Of a DNA stretch of 64,000 nucleotides, positions 50,501 to 62,119 are shown piece after piece; position 1 is the first letter of the stretch; every line of letters begins with the position of its first letter. Made by a program: the position numbers and the translations under genes. Below the pieces are notes generated by a model. It was not told the DNA's origin and ran no database searches. It saw nothing but the letters and a program-made list of their open reading frames with translations. Source of the DNA: Pleodorina starrii (taxonomy: Eukaryota > Chlorophyta > Chlorophyceae > Chlamydomonadales > Volvocaceae). The DNA lies in the NCBI GenBank assembly GCA_030267565.1, contig BRXU01000003.1:1224001-1288000 (forward strand), in the 5' to 3' direction.

Positions 50501-51753
50501 AAGTTCTTTTACCTGGTGGAAGTGCGTGCGCCTGCTGAGCTTTGACTGCTGGCTACATATATACACGGCTGTTATTACGTATGTCGTCCCTTCCCCGCCC
50601 GCCCCCTCTATTTCGGCCACGCACCCCTCAGGCGCTGTTCAAGCAGCTCTTCCGCTTCATCAACGTGCAGCTCTTCAACGATCTGCTGCTGTGGCAAGAG
50701 TGCTGCTCCTTCTCCAACGGCGAGTACGTCGAGACGGGACTGGAGCAGGTGGCGCACTGGATCAACGGGGCGGGGGCGGACTACATCGCCGACTCGTGGG
50801 AGGAACTCAAGTACCTGCGCCAGGTACGTAGGTGGGGGCGGGCGCATGGCTGGGGGAAGAGCCCAGTGCATAATGAGAATAGACAGCTGATGATGACGTA
50901 TTGTTTTTGGTGTACTTGAAACCGTGCGATTGTTGATGATGTGCACCTTACTCTGTTGTGTAATTTGTGCAGGCGGTGACCTTCCTGGTGATCCGCAACA
51001 AGCCCGAGAAGAGCCTGGAGGAGATCACATCGGACCTGTGCCCCGTCCTCTCAATTCAGCAGCTTTACCGCATCTCGACCATGTACTGGGACGACAAGTA
51101 CAACACGGAGACGGTGCGTTACACCACCCCGCCATCGCAGCCAGGCTCGTGCTTGCCATAGGCGCCTGAAACATGCACGCATTCAGCTGTTGCACAGTTG
51201 CCCCTTCATGCCAGAACGCCGCGTTTGGCGGCTTGACTCTCTCTTCTGCTTTCCTGCTGACGTGTGTCTGCCCGCCGCAGGTGTCGCCCGAGGTTCTGAG
51301 TCGCATGAAACAGGCCATGGTGGACTCGAACAGCGCGGCCAGCCACTCGTTCCTGCTGGACGACGATTCGAGCCTGCCCTTCCAGGCGGCGGAGTTGCTC
51401 GCAAACATGGACGACAAGGTGAAAGGGGGCGTGGATGCGTACGGCTATGGGCAGGGTTGTTTTGAGTCCCTGTCGCATGGCTGTCGGGTCGTTAGGTGTG
51501 TAGTTGACACTTCTTAGTATGTGTAGTGACAAGCGGAGAGGCAAAGCCTGAACATGTGTTTTTGGCCAAGCATGAAGCTTTATCGTGACCCGCATTGCTG
51601 TCGCCCTCTCGCTCGTACTTCGTGGGCGCGTTTTGCACTGCGCAGGACCTGTACGACGGCATTCCGGTGCCGGAGGTGCTGCAAGACGGCGACGGTGCGG
51701 CGTCGTTTGCGTTCTTGGAGAAGGAGCTGCGCTTCGCGGCACCGACGGCGTAG
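44504..51753 (+). CDS. headless myosin XI tail copy (coiled coil plus full DIL domain), intact, no motor
   Basis: Exons: 44504-44719 (C3), 45173-45220 (D3), 45659-45811 (A), 46123-46269 (B), 46451-46666 (C4), 47095-47142 (D4), 47399-47564 (E), 47812-47920 (F), 48174-48428 (G), 48826-48904 (H), 49219-49468 (I), 49765-49980 (J), 50217-50338 (K), 50632-50823 (L), 50973-51113 (M), 51281-51418 (N), 51646-51753 (O, TAG). Total 2604 nt, 867 codons open, every phase matching. Compared with parent exons 16-30 it has an extra C-D pair before A. It differs by scattered substitutions (LLWQEC for LLRREC, YVETG for YVKTG) and one-codon indels. It has no motor or IQ exons, and no start codon or promoter was recognised. 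The sequence after the stop is cut by a duplication junction at 51994/51995, so it lacks the parent's 3' UTR. Confidence 0.7.
48486..48605 (+). mobile_element. truncated hAT-type MITE (left part only)
   Basis: Starts CAGGGTGGCTATCTTATTTT after CCTTGCGG (48478-48485) as in the full copy at 52719, but ends at GGGAGATA, losing the right terminal repeat and some flank by deletion. Confidence 0.75.
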
Positions 51754-52032
51754 TAACTTGCGGCAGTACAGCGGCTGCATAACGGGGCGGCATCCAGTTG
51801 GCAGTGCAGGTCTTGCATGCAATCCACCCATGGGCGGCGCAGGGCCGGCAGCGCAGGCGGCGGTGCACCAGCGTAGGCAAGGGCAGTGGCGGCACGCATA
51901 TGCCTGGCATCGGCCCTGAATCTGTGACGTTCATTCGCTGCTTTTAGACGCTGACGACGACAGAGGTAAACGTAACGTTGAGCTGTCGGTGGCCATGAGA
52001 GCTTTGCTCCGCACCCGTGTGGACTGGTGCAG

Positions 52033-55000
52033 GGTACGCTCGCAACGTCGCAGACAACATCAGCGGCCTCTTCGCTAAAGAGGGGACACAAATGCGGACG
52101 CCGCCGCGAGCGGGGATCACGGTCGGCGAAGACGATATGCGGTGGGTGCTTGTTGGGCTCATGCACGGGCCTGGAATGACTTCGCAAGCGTCCTCGCTGA
52201 AGCTGTCTTCACGTTCTGCAGATATTGCGACTACAGATACCTTCTGTAACTCGATTGCGATGCCTGCCCCCGGTCATACACGCACCTGGCGCGCGACCAC
52301 ATGGACTTTGCCCCGGTTTAGACCGTTCTACCCACCGCTCGGGTTGCTGCTGAAGCTGTGCGCTGCGGCTCACGCTTACCCTGTTCTCCCACACCCACCC
52401 ATCCAGGTCGCCCAGCCTCAGCAGTATCCCGGGCAGCGCGGGTGCGGGCCCGGAGAGCGAGGCGGACCGCCGCATGCGGGAGGCGCAGATGAAGCAGGTG
52501 GCGATGTTTGCAGAGAAGCGCAAGGCGGAGGAGGACCGCTTGCTGGCCGCGCTCACGGCGCCGCTGCCAACCTCCAGCAGTGGGAAGCAGCAGGACGGGG
52601 CGGGGCCGCTGGGGATGGGGTTCTACAAGGGCCGGCCAGTCGCTGCGATCGTCATCTTCAGGTAGGTGAGCGATGGAAGCTGCGGGCGCGAAGGCGAGGG
52701 CTTCAGCGCTCCTTGCGGCAGGGTGGCTATCTTATTTTGCTGAGTACTGAAGGTTTTCTGAGTGCAACGCTAGAACACCAAGGTTTTCTGTGAACTCAGA
52801 GGAGTTGTGCCCTCATAAGGGCGTTGGTACGGCACATGGTGCCAGTTAAGGTGTCCGCGAAGGCGTGGAGGAGTGATTTTCGGGTTTTGTAGCTACATAG
52901 GGTGGTTGCTGCGAGGCTGTGGGCATTAAGGCCTTAGCGATAGCTTTCGCGGTAGCCGGCCCTCACCCGGCCTACCTACCGAATAAAGACGGCTTTCATT
53001 GCTTGCAGGTACCCTTTGTGTGTAACGAACGATGATTTCTCATGAAAATCTACGGCCAGAGATACTACTGGCTCAGAAGCGCTGCTGATGAGAGTATCTG
53101 TTTAGGAGGGGATTTTCTCGGCTAAACACGGCCCCGGGAGATATCATGCCCACCTGTGAGGCCGGATTATCTAAACCTTCCGCTTTTTGCACGGCAAAAG
53201 TATCTTCAGATTTCCAAAATCTTCAGTTCTCACGAATATATATTCGTATCTCAAGATAGATAGCCACCCTGCCTTGCGGGTCTGCTGTTCCTGCCCACTG
53301 TCGCGCGGCTACGTCTGTCTATCTGTCCCGCCCGCCGCACGCGCCTCGCTCTCTCACGCAAGCCGGGACTCCCTCACGGCCCCTGGCTAAGCAAATCAGC
53401 GGCGCAGAAGGCTGCAAGTCGTGCTAAGCGAGAAGCAAACCCTCGCTCCTTAGAGGCGTTGTGTCAACAGTTCGGGGAGGAGAGCCAGCCGGCGGCCAGC
53501 TTGCAGGTGCACTGTCGATCGCGGAAGCTATGACGTTGTCTCAACAGCCAAGGCCGGCCCTCCATGCCCTCATGCGCCCTGTTCCGCATGCAGGTACTGC
53601 CTCCACTCGCGCGCCTTCCAGGCCGACCGCACCACCATCTTCGACCGCATCGTGTCGGTCATTGGCCAGCAGGTGCGTTGATTGGCCCCTGCCCGTCGAT
53701 GAACGCGAGGAGGTATCGCTCCGATAATCCGGGGGCATAGGTTACAGAATGCATTTTGTGCATTATGCACGTGACGCCACGTGGCGACGGGCAGTCTCGC
53801 ATCTTTAGAGAATTTATGGTGGTGTGGTATTTTCGGGTCTCATAACCTCCAGTGGATGCGTTGTAATTTCTCGGCGGGTCTTTTGTTCTGCTGAGGCGGG
53901 CTCCCTGGAGAATGTCGACTCGGAATGCACGGCAGGCATGTCGCTGCTAATGGCCTCCTCGTGCCCCGTGGACCCGCAGGTGGAGCGGGGCCAAGAGGAC
54001 AACAACTGCCTCTCCTACTGGCTCTCGAACACGGTCACGCTGTTGCACATGCTCAATAAGAACGTCAAGCCCGCGTCGGGCAGCATGAACAAGGCGCGGG
54101 GCGGCGTCACGGCGGCCGGGGTGGGCGCCGCAACGCGGTCCGTGCTGGGCGCCATGTTCGGCAGCCGCAGCGGCGCGTCGCCGGGCTCGTTGTCGCACAC
54201 GGAGGCGTCCATACACGGCGGCGGCGTAGGTGAGCGATGAGCGGGCTACTGTTTGCTGTATCGTCGTGGGATGGGTAGCTGCTGCAGTTGCCGTCGGCGG
54301 CGGAGCTAGCTGAGGGCGGCAGGCAGGTTGGTGCCCTCGCGGATTTGTTGGTAGTGGGCATGCAAGGTCTGCCCCGGCGCGCGCCTGGCACCGGGCCCAG
54401 GTGCCGCCCAGTCCGTTCAGCTTGACTCCCTGCCCTTATGAAGTGGCAACCCTCGGTCAGTCGCGTTTATCGCATCCCTGATGAGGCTTTGCCTTCGTTG
54501 TGTCGATCCAGGCGGTTTCAAGCAGGTGGAGGCCGAGTACCCCGCCCTGCTGTTCAAGCAGCAGCTCGACGCGTTCGTGCATAAGATCTTACCCATGATC
54601 CGCGACAACGTCCGGAAGGAGATTTCGCCCATGCTCAACAACTGCATCCACAAGCCAAAGGCGTCCGGGCGCACGGCGGCCCGCCCAGGCGCCGCGGCGC
54701 CCGCTGGCGGCGACAAAGCCGCAGGTGCGCTGCTGCCCTTGCAGCACCAGAGCAATTGCATAGCACTAGAGGACGGCGCAACAGACAAGTTGCAGTTTGC
54801 AGACGCGCCCGGTGGAGACCCCGCAGGATACGCCTGTATGTAGATAGCGCGCTTGTATTGTATTAAAGATTGCGTGGGGACAGTTGTGCAAGGGCGCGTA
54901 AATAATTCGGCCGTGCAAATACATTGGCTGAGCTGTTGACGTGTTTCTTTGGCTACATGCAGGCGTCGCCGGTGCGGCCCAGCAGGCCGCCTCGCCCAAG

Positions 55001-56504
55001 TCGTGGACGGACATCCTGCACGTGCTGGACACGTTGCTGGCCGTGGTTAAGGCAAACAACGTGCCCAAGGTGCTGGTGCAGGTAAGAGTGAGCCAGCAGA
55101 GCCGCGTATATATGGGGTGTGAGGCACGATAGATGGAGCTAGCTAGGTGGCACTCTGTGCTTGCCGACCCGCGTTCGCAGCATGTACGCACAGCTCCCCG
55201 TTTGTTCAGGCGGACTCGTCGTATGTTCTCCGGCACTTGATGGTAATGTTGAAGTTCTTTTACCTGGTGGAAGTGCGTGCGCCTGCTGAGCTTTGACTGC
55301 TGGCTACATATATACACGGCTGTTATTACGTATGTCGTCCCTTCCCCGCCCGCCCCCTCTATTTCGGCCACGCACCCCTCAGGCGCTGTTCAAGCAGCTC
55401 TTCCGCTTCATCAACGTGCAGCTCTTCAACGATCTGCTGCTGTGGCAAGAGTGCTGCTCCTTCTCCAACGGCGAGTACGTCGAGACGGGACTGGAGCAGG
55501 TGGCGCACTGGATCAACGGGGCGGGGGCGGACTACATCGCCGACTCGTGGGAGGAACTCAAGTACCTGCGCCAGGTACGTAGGTGGGGGCGGGCGCATGG
55601 CTGGGGGAAGAGCCCAGTGCATAATGAGAATAGACAGCTGATGATGACGTATTGTTTTTGGTGTACTTGAAACCGTGCGATTGTTGATGATGTGCACCTT
55701 ACTCTGTTGTGTAATTTGTGCAGGCGGTGACCTTCCTGGTGATCCGCAACAAGCCCGAGAAGAGCCTGGAGGAGATCACATCGGACCTGTGCCCCGTCCT
55801 CTCAATTCAGCAGCTTTACCGCATCTCGACCATGTACTGGGACGACAAGTACAACACGAAGACGGTGCGTTACACCACCCCGCCATCGCAGCCAGGCTCG
55901 TGCTTGCCATAGGCGCCTGAAACATGCACGCATTCAGCTGTTGCACAGTTGCCCCTTCATGCCAGAACGCCGCGTTTGGCGGCTTGACTCTCTCTTCTGC
56001 TTTCCTGCTGACGTGTGTCTGCCCGCCGCAGGTGTCGCCCGAGGTTCTGAGTCGCATGAAACAGGCCATGGTGGACTCGAACAGCGCGGCCAGCCACTCG
56101 TTCCTGCTGGACGACGATTCGAGCCTGCCCTTCCAGGCGGCGGAGTTGCTCGCAAACATGGACGACAAGGTGAAAGGGGGCGTGGATGCGTACGGCTATG
56201 GGCAGGGTTGTTTTGAGTCCCTGTCGCATGGCTGTCGGGTCGTTAGGTGTGTAGTTGACACTTCTTAGTATGTGTAGTGACAAGCGGAGAGGCAAAGCCT
56301 GAACATGTGTTTTTGGCCAAGCATGAAGCTTTATCGTGACCCGCATTGCTGTCGCCCTCTCGCTCGTACTTCGTGGGCGCGTTTTGCACTGCGCAGGACC
56401 TGTACGACGGCATTCCGGTGCCGGAGGTGCTGCAAGACGGCGACGGTGCGGCGTCGTTTGCGTTCTTGGAGAAGGAGCTGCGCTTCGCGGCACCGACGGC
56501 GTAG
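52033..56504 (+). CDS. second headless myosin tail copy, DIL half only, intact frames
   Basis: Exons: 52033-52141 (F), 52407-52661 (G), 53594-53672 (H), 53980-54229 (I), 54512-54724 (J), 54963-55081 (K), 55383-55574 (L), 55724-55864 (M), 56032-56169 (N), 56397-56504 (O, TAG). Total 1604 nt, in phase throughout, 533 residues. It encodes [14 protein letters not shown] onward through the complete DIL fold. Exon F needs one preceding base, so the unit can only be read after a phase-1 donor such as exon E at 29646 or 47564. Exon M differs from its twin by one codon (TKT for TET), exon H by A to T. The 3' flank with TGTAA (57583) is retained. Intron G-H carries a complete MITE. Confidence 0.65.
52719..53271 (+). 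mobile_element. hAT-type MITE with 8-bp target duplication, carrying a nested insertion
   Basis: The terminal inverted repeats are CAGGGTGGCTATCTTA at the left and the GATAGCCACCCTG end at the right. The target duplication CCTTGCGG is at 52711-52718 and 53272-53279. The parent myosin intron holds the empty site CCTTGCGG|GTCTG at 30571. An 8-bp duplication and CAGGG-type ends fit the hAT superfamily. No transposase frame: non-autonomous. Confidence 0.88.
52747..53048 (+). mobile_element. 302-bp insertion inside the MITE, possibly a retroposed RNA fragment
   Basis: The 48486 and 58744 MITE copies lack it (GAGTA|TCTACGG uninterrupted at 48486). It ends TGTGTGTAACGAACGATGAT then TTCTCATGAAAA, that is TGTAA shortly before a short A run, as at the 3' end of an algal mRNA. 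No clear target duplication. Confidence 0.45.
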
Positions 56505-58027
56505 TAACTTGCGGCAGTACAGCGGCTGCATAACGGGGCGGCATCCAGTTGGCAGTGCAGGTCTTGCATGCAATCCACCCATGGGCGGCGCAGGGCCGGC
56601 AGCGCAGGCGGCGGTGCACCAGCGTAGGCAAGGGCAGTGGCGGCACGCATATGCCTGGCATCGGCCCTGAATCTGTGACGTTCATTCGCTGCTTTTAGAC
56701 GCTGACGACGACAGAGGTAAACGTAACGTTGAGCTGTCGGTGGCCTCGCGCTGTCATGCTGGCGCGAGCATGCATAAGTAGCTAGTGAAGGCGTGGCAGT
56801 CGGGTAGTCCTTTGGGCGGCAGGAGGAGCGCACATGCAACTGCAGCAGCTGGCGCCTTCTCGTCAATATACGTGTTGCAGCCGTCGGCAAGGGAGCTGTC
56901 ATGCTGAGACCGGTAGTTATAAACAGACATGGGAGAGGGGCTGAGTGCACGACCTCGAGACATGGCGCATGGGGACAGCGGGGCACACTGTGTGGGCTGG
57001 GTCCAGCACGGCAGGGGGTAGATGAAGAGATATGTAGGACGATCAATACCGTATACATATGAGTTGTCGAGGTCGCTGTCGTCACACTAGGCTGAAGGCG
57101 GGGCCGATAACCCGGGTGGGTGGGCCGCAATTGCGGTATGACTGGTGGTCGCCGGCAAGCATGAGCCGGTTGGATTTAGGGGAGCACTGCCGTACCCTTG
57201 TGTGAGCAATCAGCAGCGAAGAGGACGGAGGAACCTGGTCTTACGGGACCATAGATGCCCAAGACTCTAGGGAGGGGTTGGTGGTGCGTGGGTGTGGGGC
57301 TGAGTGATGACGGGGTTGCTGTGTGACAAAACTGCTGACATGCCGTCAAAGTCGATGCACGTGTGTATGCGTTAAGACAAGGTTCTCGGTGTGTCCATTC
57401 CTCGCGTTCAGAGCTTCGTGACGACAACGGACCATGACAGCAGACCCAACGACGGAACATCAATTGAGCAAACGCGAAGGCGTACGTCGTCTCGACGTGG
57501 GACACACATGTTTAGGGTTTTTCCACCGCAGTCCTTTCTCTCTTTCTTTCTTCGTTCCTGCGCTTCGTCTTCGACTACTCCTTGTAATCGCATGCCTTGC
57601 ATGTACTGTATGTCTCCAAGCACACGCCAGTCGTATGGGTCCCTACCAGAGGCGGTCGGCACGAGTGCGTGGTCTCACTCATGTGTGTATATGTGCACAT
57701 GCAGCTGCACAATCACCCTAGGACTCAAATGAAGTCGTGGCCGTGCCTCATCAGCCATCGTGGGGGATCGATAGAGACTGTTTGCCATCACGCACCGGTG
57801 CTACAACACCACGACATTTGCGTGCGTCCATGCTAGCCGCTCTGCCTCTGTGAAGGTACGCAGAGGGGTCGTGGTAATGGGTACAGGCCTCCCCCTCAAG
57901 AACATGAAAGCATCCTGCTGCACCGTTCGATATCAGGATAGATCCTTCAACCAACCGGCGCACGGCACACCCAACATGAATAATGGTACCTATCACAAGT
58001 CACGGCACGCACGAATCAAGAGCTCGG
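56505..58027 (+). other. duplicated myosin 3' UTR and flank
   Basis: Matches 34108-35630 with scattered differences. No gene. Similarity to the parent flank stops at AAGAGCTCGG, where LINE-derived sequence begins. Confidence 0.8.
57583..57587 (+). terminator. TGTAA poly(A) signal after the tail array
   Basis: Equivalent to the parent's 35203-35207. It is the only copy of this signal left for both tail units, because the first unit's 3' flank was removed by the duplication junction. Confidence 0.45.
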
Positions 58028-59600
58028 CAAGTTGTAATCGCCAGGCGCGCCTCCATCCGGCAGCGGCCGATCCACCGGGACCCTACCGCTGGCCAGTGGC
58101 CACCACCCTCGGCTATCACTGGCGCCACCGCTGGCGTTGCAGCCGTTGCTGGCCGCTGGCCCCTGGCTGGAGCATCAGTCCTGTGGCCGGGGGTGATGCC
58201 ATGCACCGCCAGCCGCCAGTGCGCCTCCTTGTGGTCGTTCTCCCACCGCAGCTGCCAGAGGCGGCGCAGGGTGTCACGGAAAGCCGCAAACGCTAGCGGC
58301 AGCACCGGGCCCTGATTCGCGTCCGCGAGGAAGTTCATTCTCATGGCGCGCCTTCAAATCACGGTACGCCTCGGCAAGCTGCAGGTGGGCGCCTCGGAGG
58401 TGCCCAGGACGGGCATGAACGGTCCGCCAGCGGGGCACCAGGCGAGCCCCTGCAGCAGCGCCTCCCAGGCCTCCCGGCGTCCCGGGGGGTCGGCACAGCC
58501 GCATCGCCGGCCGCGACATGCCGGGCCGCCGCCACCCAGCTGACGGGGACAAGGCCCAAAAGGGCGTCCAGCTGGCCCAAGATGGGAGGCCCGCTGGCAT
58601 CCACCGCTGCGCCAAGCTCCCCGTATCCCAGCACGCCCCGCAGGACCAGCTGCCGCAGCTGCAAGGTGCAACGGCGGGCGAGGCGGGGGGGGGGCACGCC
58701 CGCAGGCCGGCGACACGCCTCCGAAAGAGCGGCGCACGCCGGCCAGGGTGGCTATCTTATTTTTCCGAGTATTTACGGCCAGAGATACTCCTGGCTCAGA
58801 AGCGCTGAGCGTATCTGTCAGGATCTGTCTAGGAGGGGATTTACCCGGCTAAACACGGTCCCGGGAGATATCATGCCCACCTGTGAGGCCGAATTATCTA
58901 AACCTTCAGCTTTTTGCACGGCAAAAGTATCTTCAGATTTCCAAAATTTTCTCCCGAATATATATCCATATCTTAAGATAGCCACCCTGACGCCGGCGCG
59001 AGCGCGTCCCAGCAGCACACAGCGACTCTGAGGGTGGAGAGACCACGCACGCAGTCCGAAGAGGGCCGGGAACACGACCTCCAGGCACGCGCCGCCGGGG
59101 CCCAGGAGGGCCGGGTTGCTCCACAGCGGCGCCGAATAGCACCAGGGACCCGCAGTGGCGTCGGGGTCCGGGACGACGAGGGGCCCGAGGTGGGCGGCCG
59201 CGCCGAGCAGCCGGGCGAACGCAGGACACCCACGAGGCGGCGGAGCCCCAAGAACACGGCGGCCCCCAGAGGCCAAGAGGCACTAGCGGTGGACCGCCGG
59301 GTGGCTCCGCCACAGCAGATGCAAGGCGACGTCAGCCCAGGGCGGGTCGGCCGGGAGGAGGCCGGCCGCCCCGGCGGCACAGCACACCGCCGCCACCGAG
59401 GCTGTCGTGCAGAGTCAACGGGCTCCAGGGTGGCCTCCTGGAGTAATGCAGGCCGGGAACGAGCTTGCTGTAAGGACCATCCAGCCAGCCAGGCAGCCTG
59501 CGCAGCCAGCCAGCCAGCTGCGGACAGGGGCAAACCTAAGGGGCGGGGCATAAGGGTTGGGGGTCTGTGTAGGCCGACGGACCCTGGCAAGGGTCTGTGA
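58028..59600 (-). mobile_element. LINE relic on the minus strand, split by a MITE
   Basis: Minus-strand reading from 59.5 to 58.05 kb gives broken frames with LEVVFPALFGLRAWSLHPQS, then after the MITE FRDTLRRLWQLRWENDHKEA and HWRLAVHGITPGHR. The last resembles the region before the C-terminal zinc motif of non-LTR retrotransposon ORF2 proteins. Frames shift several times. No reverse transcriptase core is present. Confidence 0.45.
58744..58989 (+). mobile_element. complete hAT-type MITE, 246 bp
   Basis: Perfect 16-bp terminal repeats CAGGGTGGCTATCTTA and TAAGATAGCCACCCTG, with the 8-bp target duplication ACGCCGGC at 58736-58743 and 58990-58997. The interior is about 90 percent like the element at 52719 (minus its nested insertion). 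Confidence 0.93.
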
Positions 59601-60944
59601 TGGGCCAGGGTCTGTGTCCGTTACAGGATGTCCGGAAATTCATGACGCATTTTACGGCGAGGGCTTTGCGGTTAAGTGAAGGCATGGATAGACGGAGCCA
59701 TCAGGAGCCATGGACCGTGTCAGGCCGTGTTCAGGACATCGTTCGCCAGGTTGCGTCGTCCCTGTCTGTCTGTATCTTGCTTGCAGGGAAATGTGATGTA
59801 TGTGCTGCGTTTGAAAGTAAGGTCAGCGTGCATTATTGGGCGGGCAGGAGATGCGCGAACGAAGTCGCGCCTTTGCCGGCCTTTGTCGAAGAGCCTTTGC
59901 CGAAGGGCCTTTGTCTGCACGTGTGGGCGGGTCTAGACTGGCTCAATCTTCTCTTTTGTGTTGTAGCTGTTCCATAAATGTAAAGCGGGGGCTGAGTTAG
60001 GTAGGGTCGGTAGTATCCGTATAGTGGCACCAAGGGCGCGTGCGCGTGCTTACGTACGTTTATTTAACTGCTGTGAGTTCTGTGATTTGTTTTTATTGAT
60101 GAAGATGTATGTTGTATCATATCAGCTGATGGTCGGCAAGGACGGATCGCGTGGTTGGCGATGGCGTGCGTGCTCGCCTGAAGTTAGTATTCCTTACTTT
60201 GGTCGTAAGCGTAGCTCTGCGCTGTGCATCTTCGTTTATTTCCCACTTGTAGCTGACTGTGATAGATCATGTTTTGCTCGCGAAAGTTGTCTGGCTTCCT
60301 ACAATTGTTTGGCATTCACCGCATGTATGGTTCTCCACGGATGTTTTGGTACCAAAAGTATTTGATAGATACACCACGGCGAGACACGCTTTGTGCTTAC
60401 AACTGGGCTTGTGCGAGTTGTACGGCGTAGTGGGCCGGGATAGATGCTAGATAGAGATAGATGATGGTCCGAGGTTTTGAATGTTGAGGTGCAAGGAGTT
60501 TGTATAGCATAGTTGTGAACTAGTTTGTGAATGAGCTGCTGGCTGTACGTACCTTCCGCCTGCTCTGCTGGGGGCCCAGCGAGGGGCCCCGCCCAAAAAT
60601 GGAACAGGCGCCGCCTCAACAGGCGCCGCTTCAATAAATCGGCGAGTGATGTAAGAAACTAGATCGATTGCACCTTTCGGAAAGCAGTCATCCGCATAAA
60701 GAAGGCGTACTAGGCCCACGCAGTGTGAGACCTGTGAGACAGGCAGGCACCTGCGCCTTCGTTGGGCCGGGCCCTGGGCCCCGCCGGGCCCAGGGATGCA
60801 TGCCCTTCGACCCGACCCAATCACCCAAAGCCTCCTGCGCCGATCGGGCCCACGTACGAGCAATTTGTACGCGCGCGCATGTACATATAAACTAATACGA
60901 TAATACATAACCTGAGACAAATTGTTGGGGCCCCGCCCAAAAAT
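59601..60944. other. unassigned intergenic sequence
   Basis: No supported gene. Short frames only. It contains small repeats such as AGGCGCCGCCTCAACAGGCG (about 60606-60626) and GGGCCC-rich palindromic runs near 60770-60800. Confidence 0.5.
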
Positions 60945-62119
60945 TATCGCTACGGAGCCCTACGGAGCAGAGCGTGGAGGCCATAACTTGCCGCTTATAA
61001 CTTGAAGATTCTATTGCGCATTGCGCCAGTCATTTGGCCCATTTCAAGGTTGTGTTGGAATGCTTGGCGATCGTCGCCTTGACTAATAATCCGTACCTTA
61101 TTTAATCCAACTCCTTGAGAACACAATAGATAGATAGCGGTGAATTGGCACGAGTAAAGTTTTTGTTTATCCGTCTTTTCCAAGATAATAGGAAATACCT
61201 CAGAATGTTTCGCGAGGATATTGAATAGGCACGTGCGGCTAGCACCAGCTCACGTCTCAACGCGCTGAGCCGTGATTAGGGTATACTTGCCACGTTGCCA
61301 CGTACGAAAGTAAGTACATCTGCGCTACACCTCACGCTCGCAGGTTCGCAAGATCCTACTCGAGCACGGGCAGGCAAGCCCCGCAGCCCCGGCAGCAGCT
61401 AGCACCCGTCGCCGCCACCGGTGAGAGTTTCAGTTGGTATGCGGAAAGACACTGCAATATTGGGGTCTGGTTGGGTCTCGTTTAGCCTGGTGGATGGTCA
61501 ACAGGTTGCCCGACTCGGGTCGTCGCCTGCGTGATGAGCTAGGGCGGATGCAGCGGTGATAGAACGTGCAGAACGTGCGGCTTGGTCGGTTGTTGATTTG
61601 GGCGGAGTGTTAGTTGTGCCGCTGCCGCTGAGGCTAGCGCTGCTAGCTGAGGCCGAGTGCAGGCTGCCGGGGACACCGCCGCGCGGTAGGTAGCCAGCAG
61701 GGTGCCTACCCTGCTTCCGCGCGGCGGTGCGTGTATATATGCGGGGACGTGGACGCTCATTACCTGATACCATGCATGCATGCTAAGCAAGACTGCACGA
61801 GTCGCATGATTGACCGTGACCCGCATCATTATCGGTGCTTTAGTGCTTTAGTGCTTTAGTGCGAGGCCTCCAAGTATGGATAGCGGCTCACATGGTCTGG
61901 CGCCCTGATGAGGGCGTCTGAGGCGCGCGAGGAGGCCCCGGCCCCGGAGCCTGCTAAATCCTCCCTGGCTTACTCCCTGGCCCTCGTCGCTGCTTTCTGG
62001 TACCTCCGCGCCTCTGCTCTGCGTCCTTGCCTGGATCGGCCCCGCCGCCCCTCCGTCCGTGGCGACCGTCGATCATCCCACGTTGTTTGCCCCCCGGTCG
62101 TCTGGCGCCTCTCTCACAG

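Larger units (their letters stand above)
47774..56745 (+). repeat. 4.2-kb tandem duplication of the DIL half: 47774-51994 and 51995-56745
   Basis: The junction is GGTGGCC|ATGAGAGC at 51994/51995. The left parent continues GGCC|TCGCGCTG at 56742 and the right parent is AACC|ATGAGAGC at 47771, with 2 bp of shared sequence. The stretches 50380-51994 and 55130-56745 are nearly identical through introns, so the event is recent. Confidence 0.9.

Noticed and set aside
60447..60920. LLYADD motif suggesting a reverse transcriptase
   Set aside because: Neighbouring residues do not fit RT motifs and the frame is short; likely chance.
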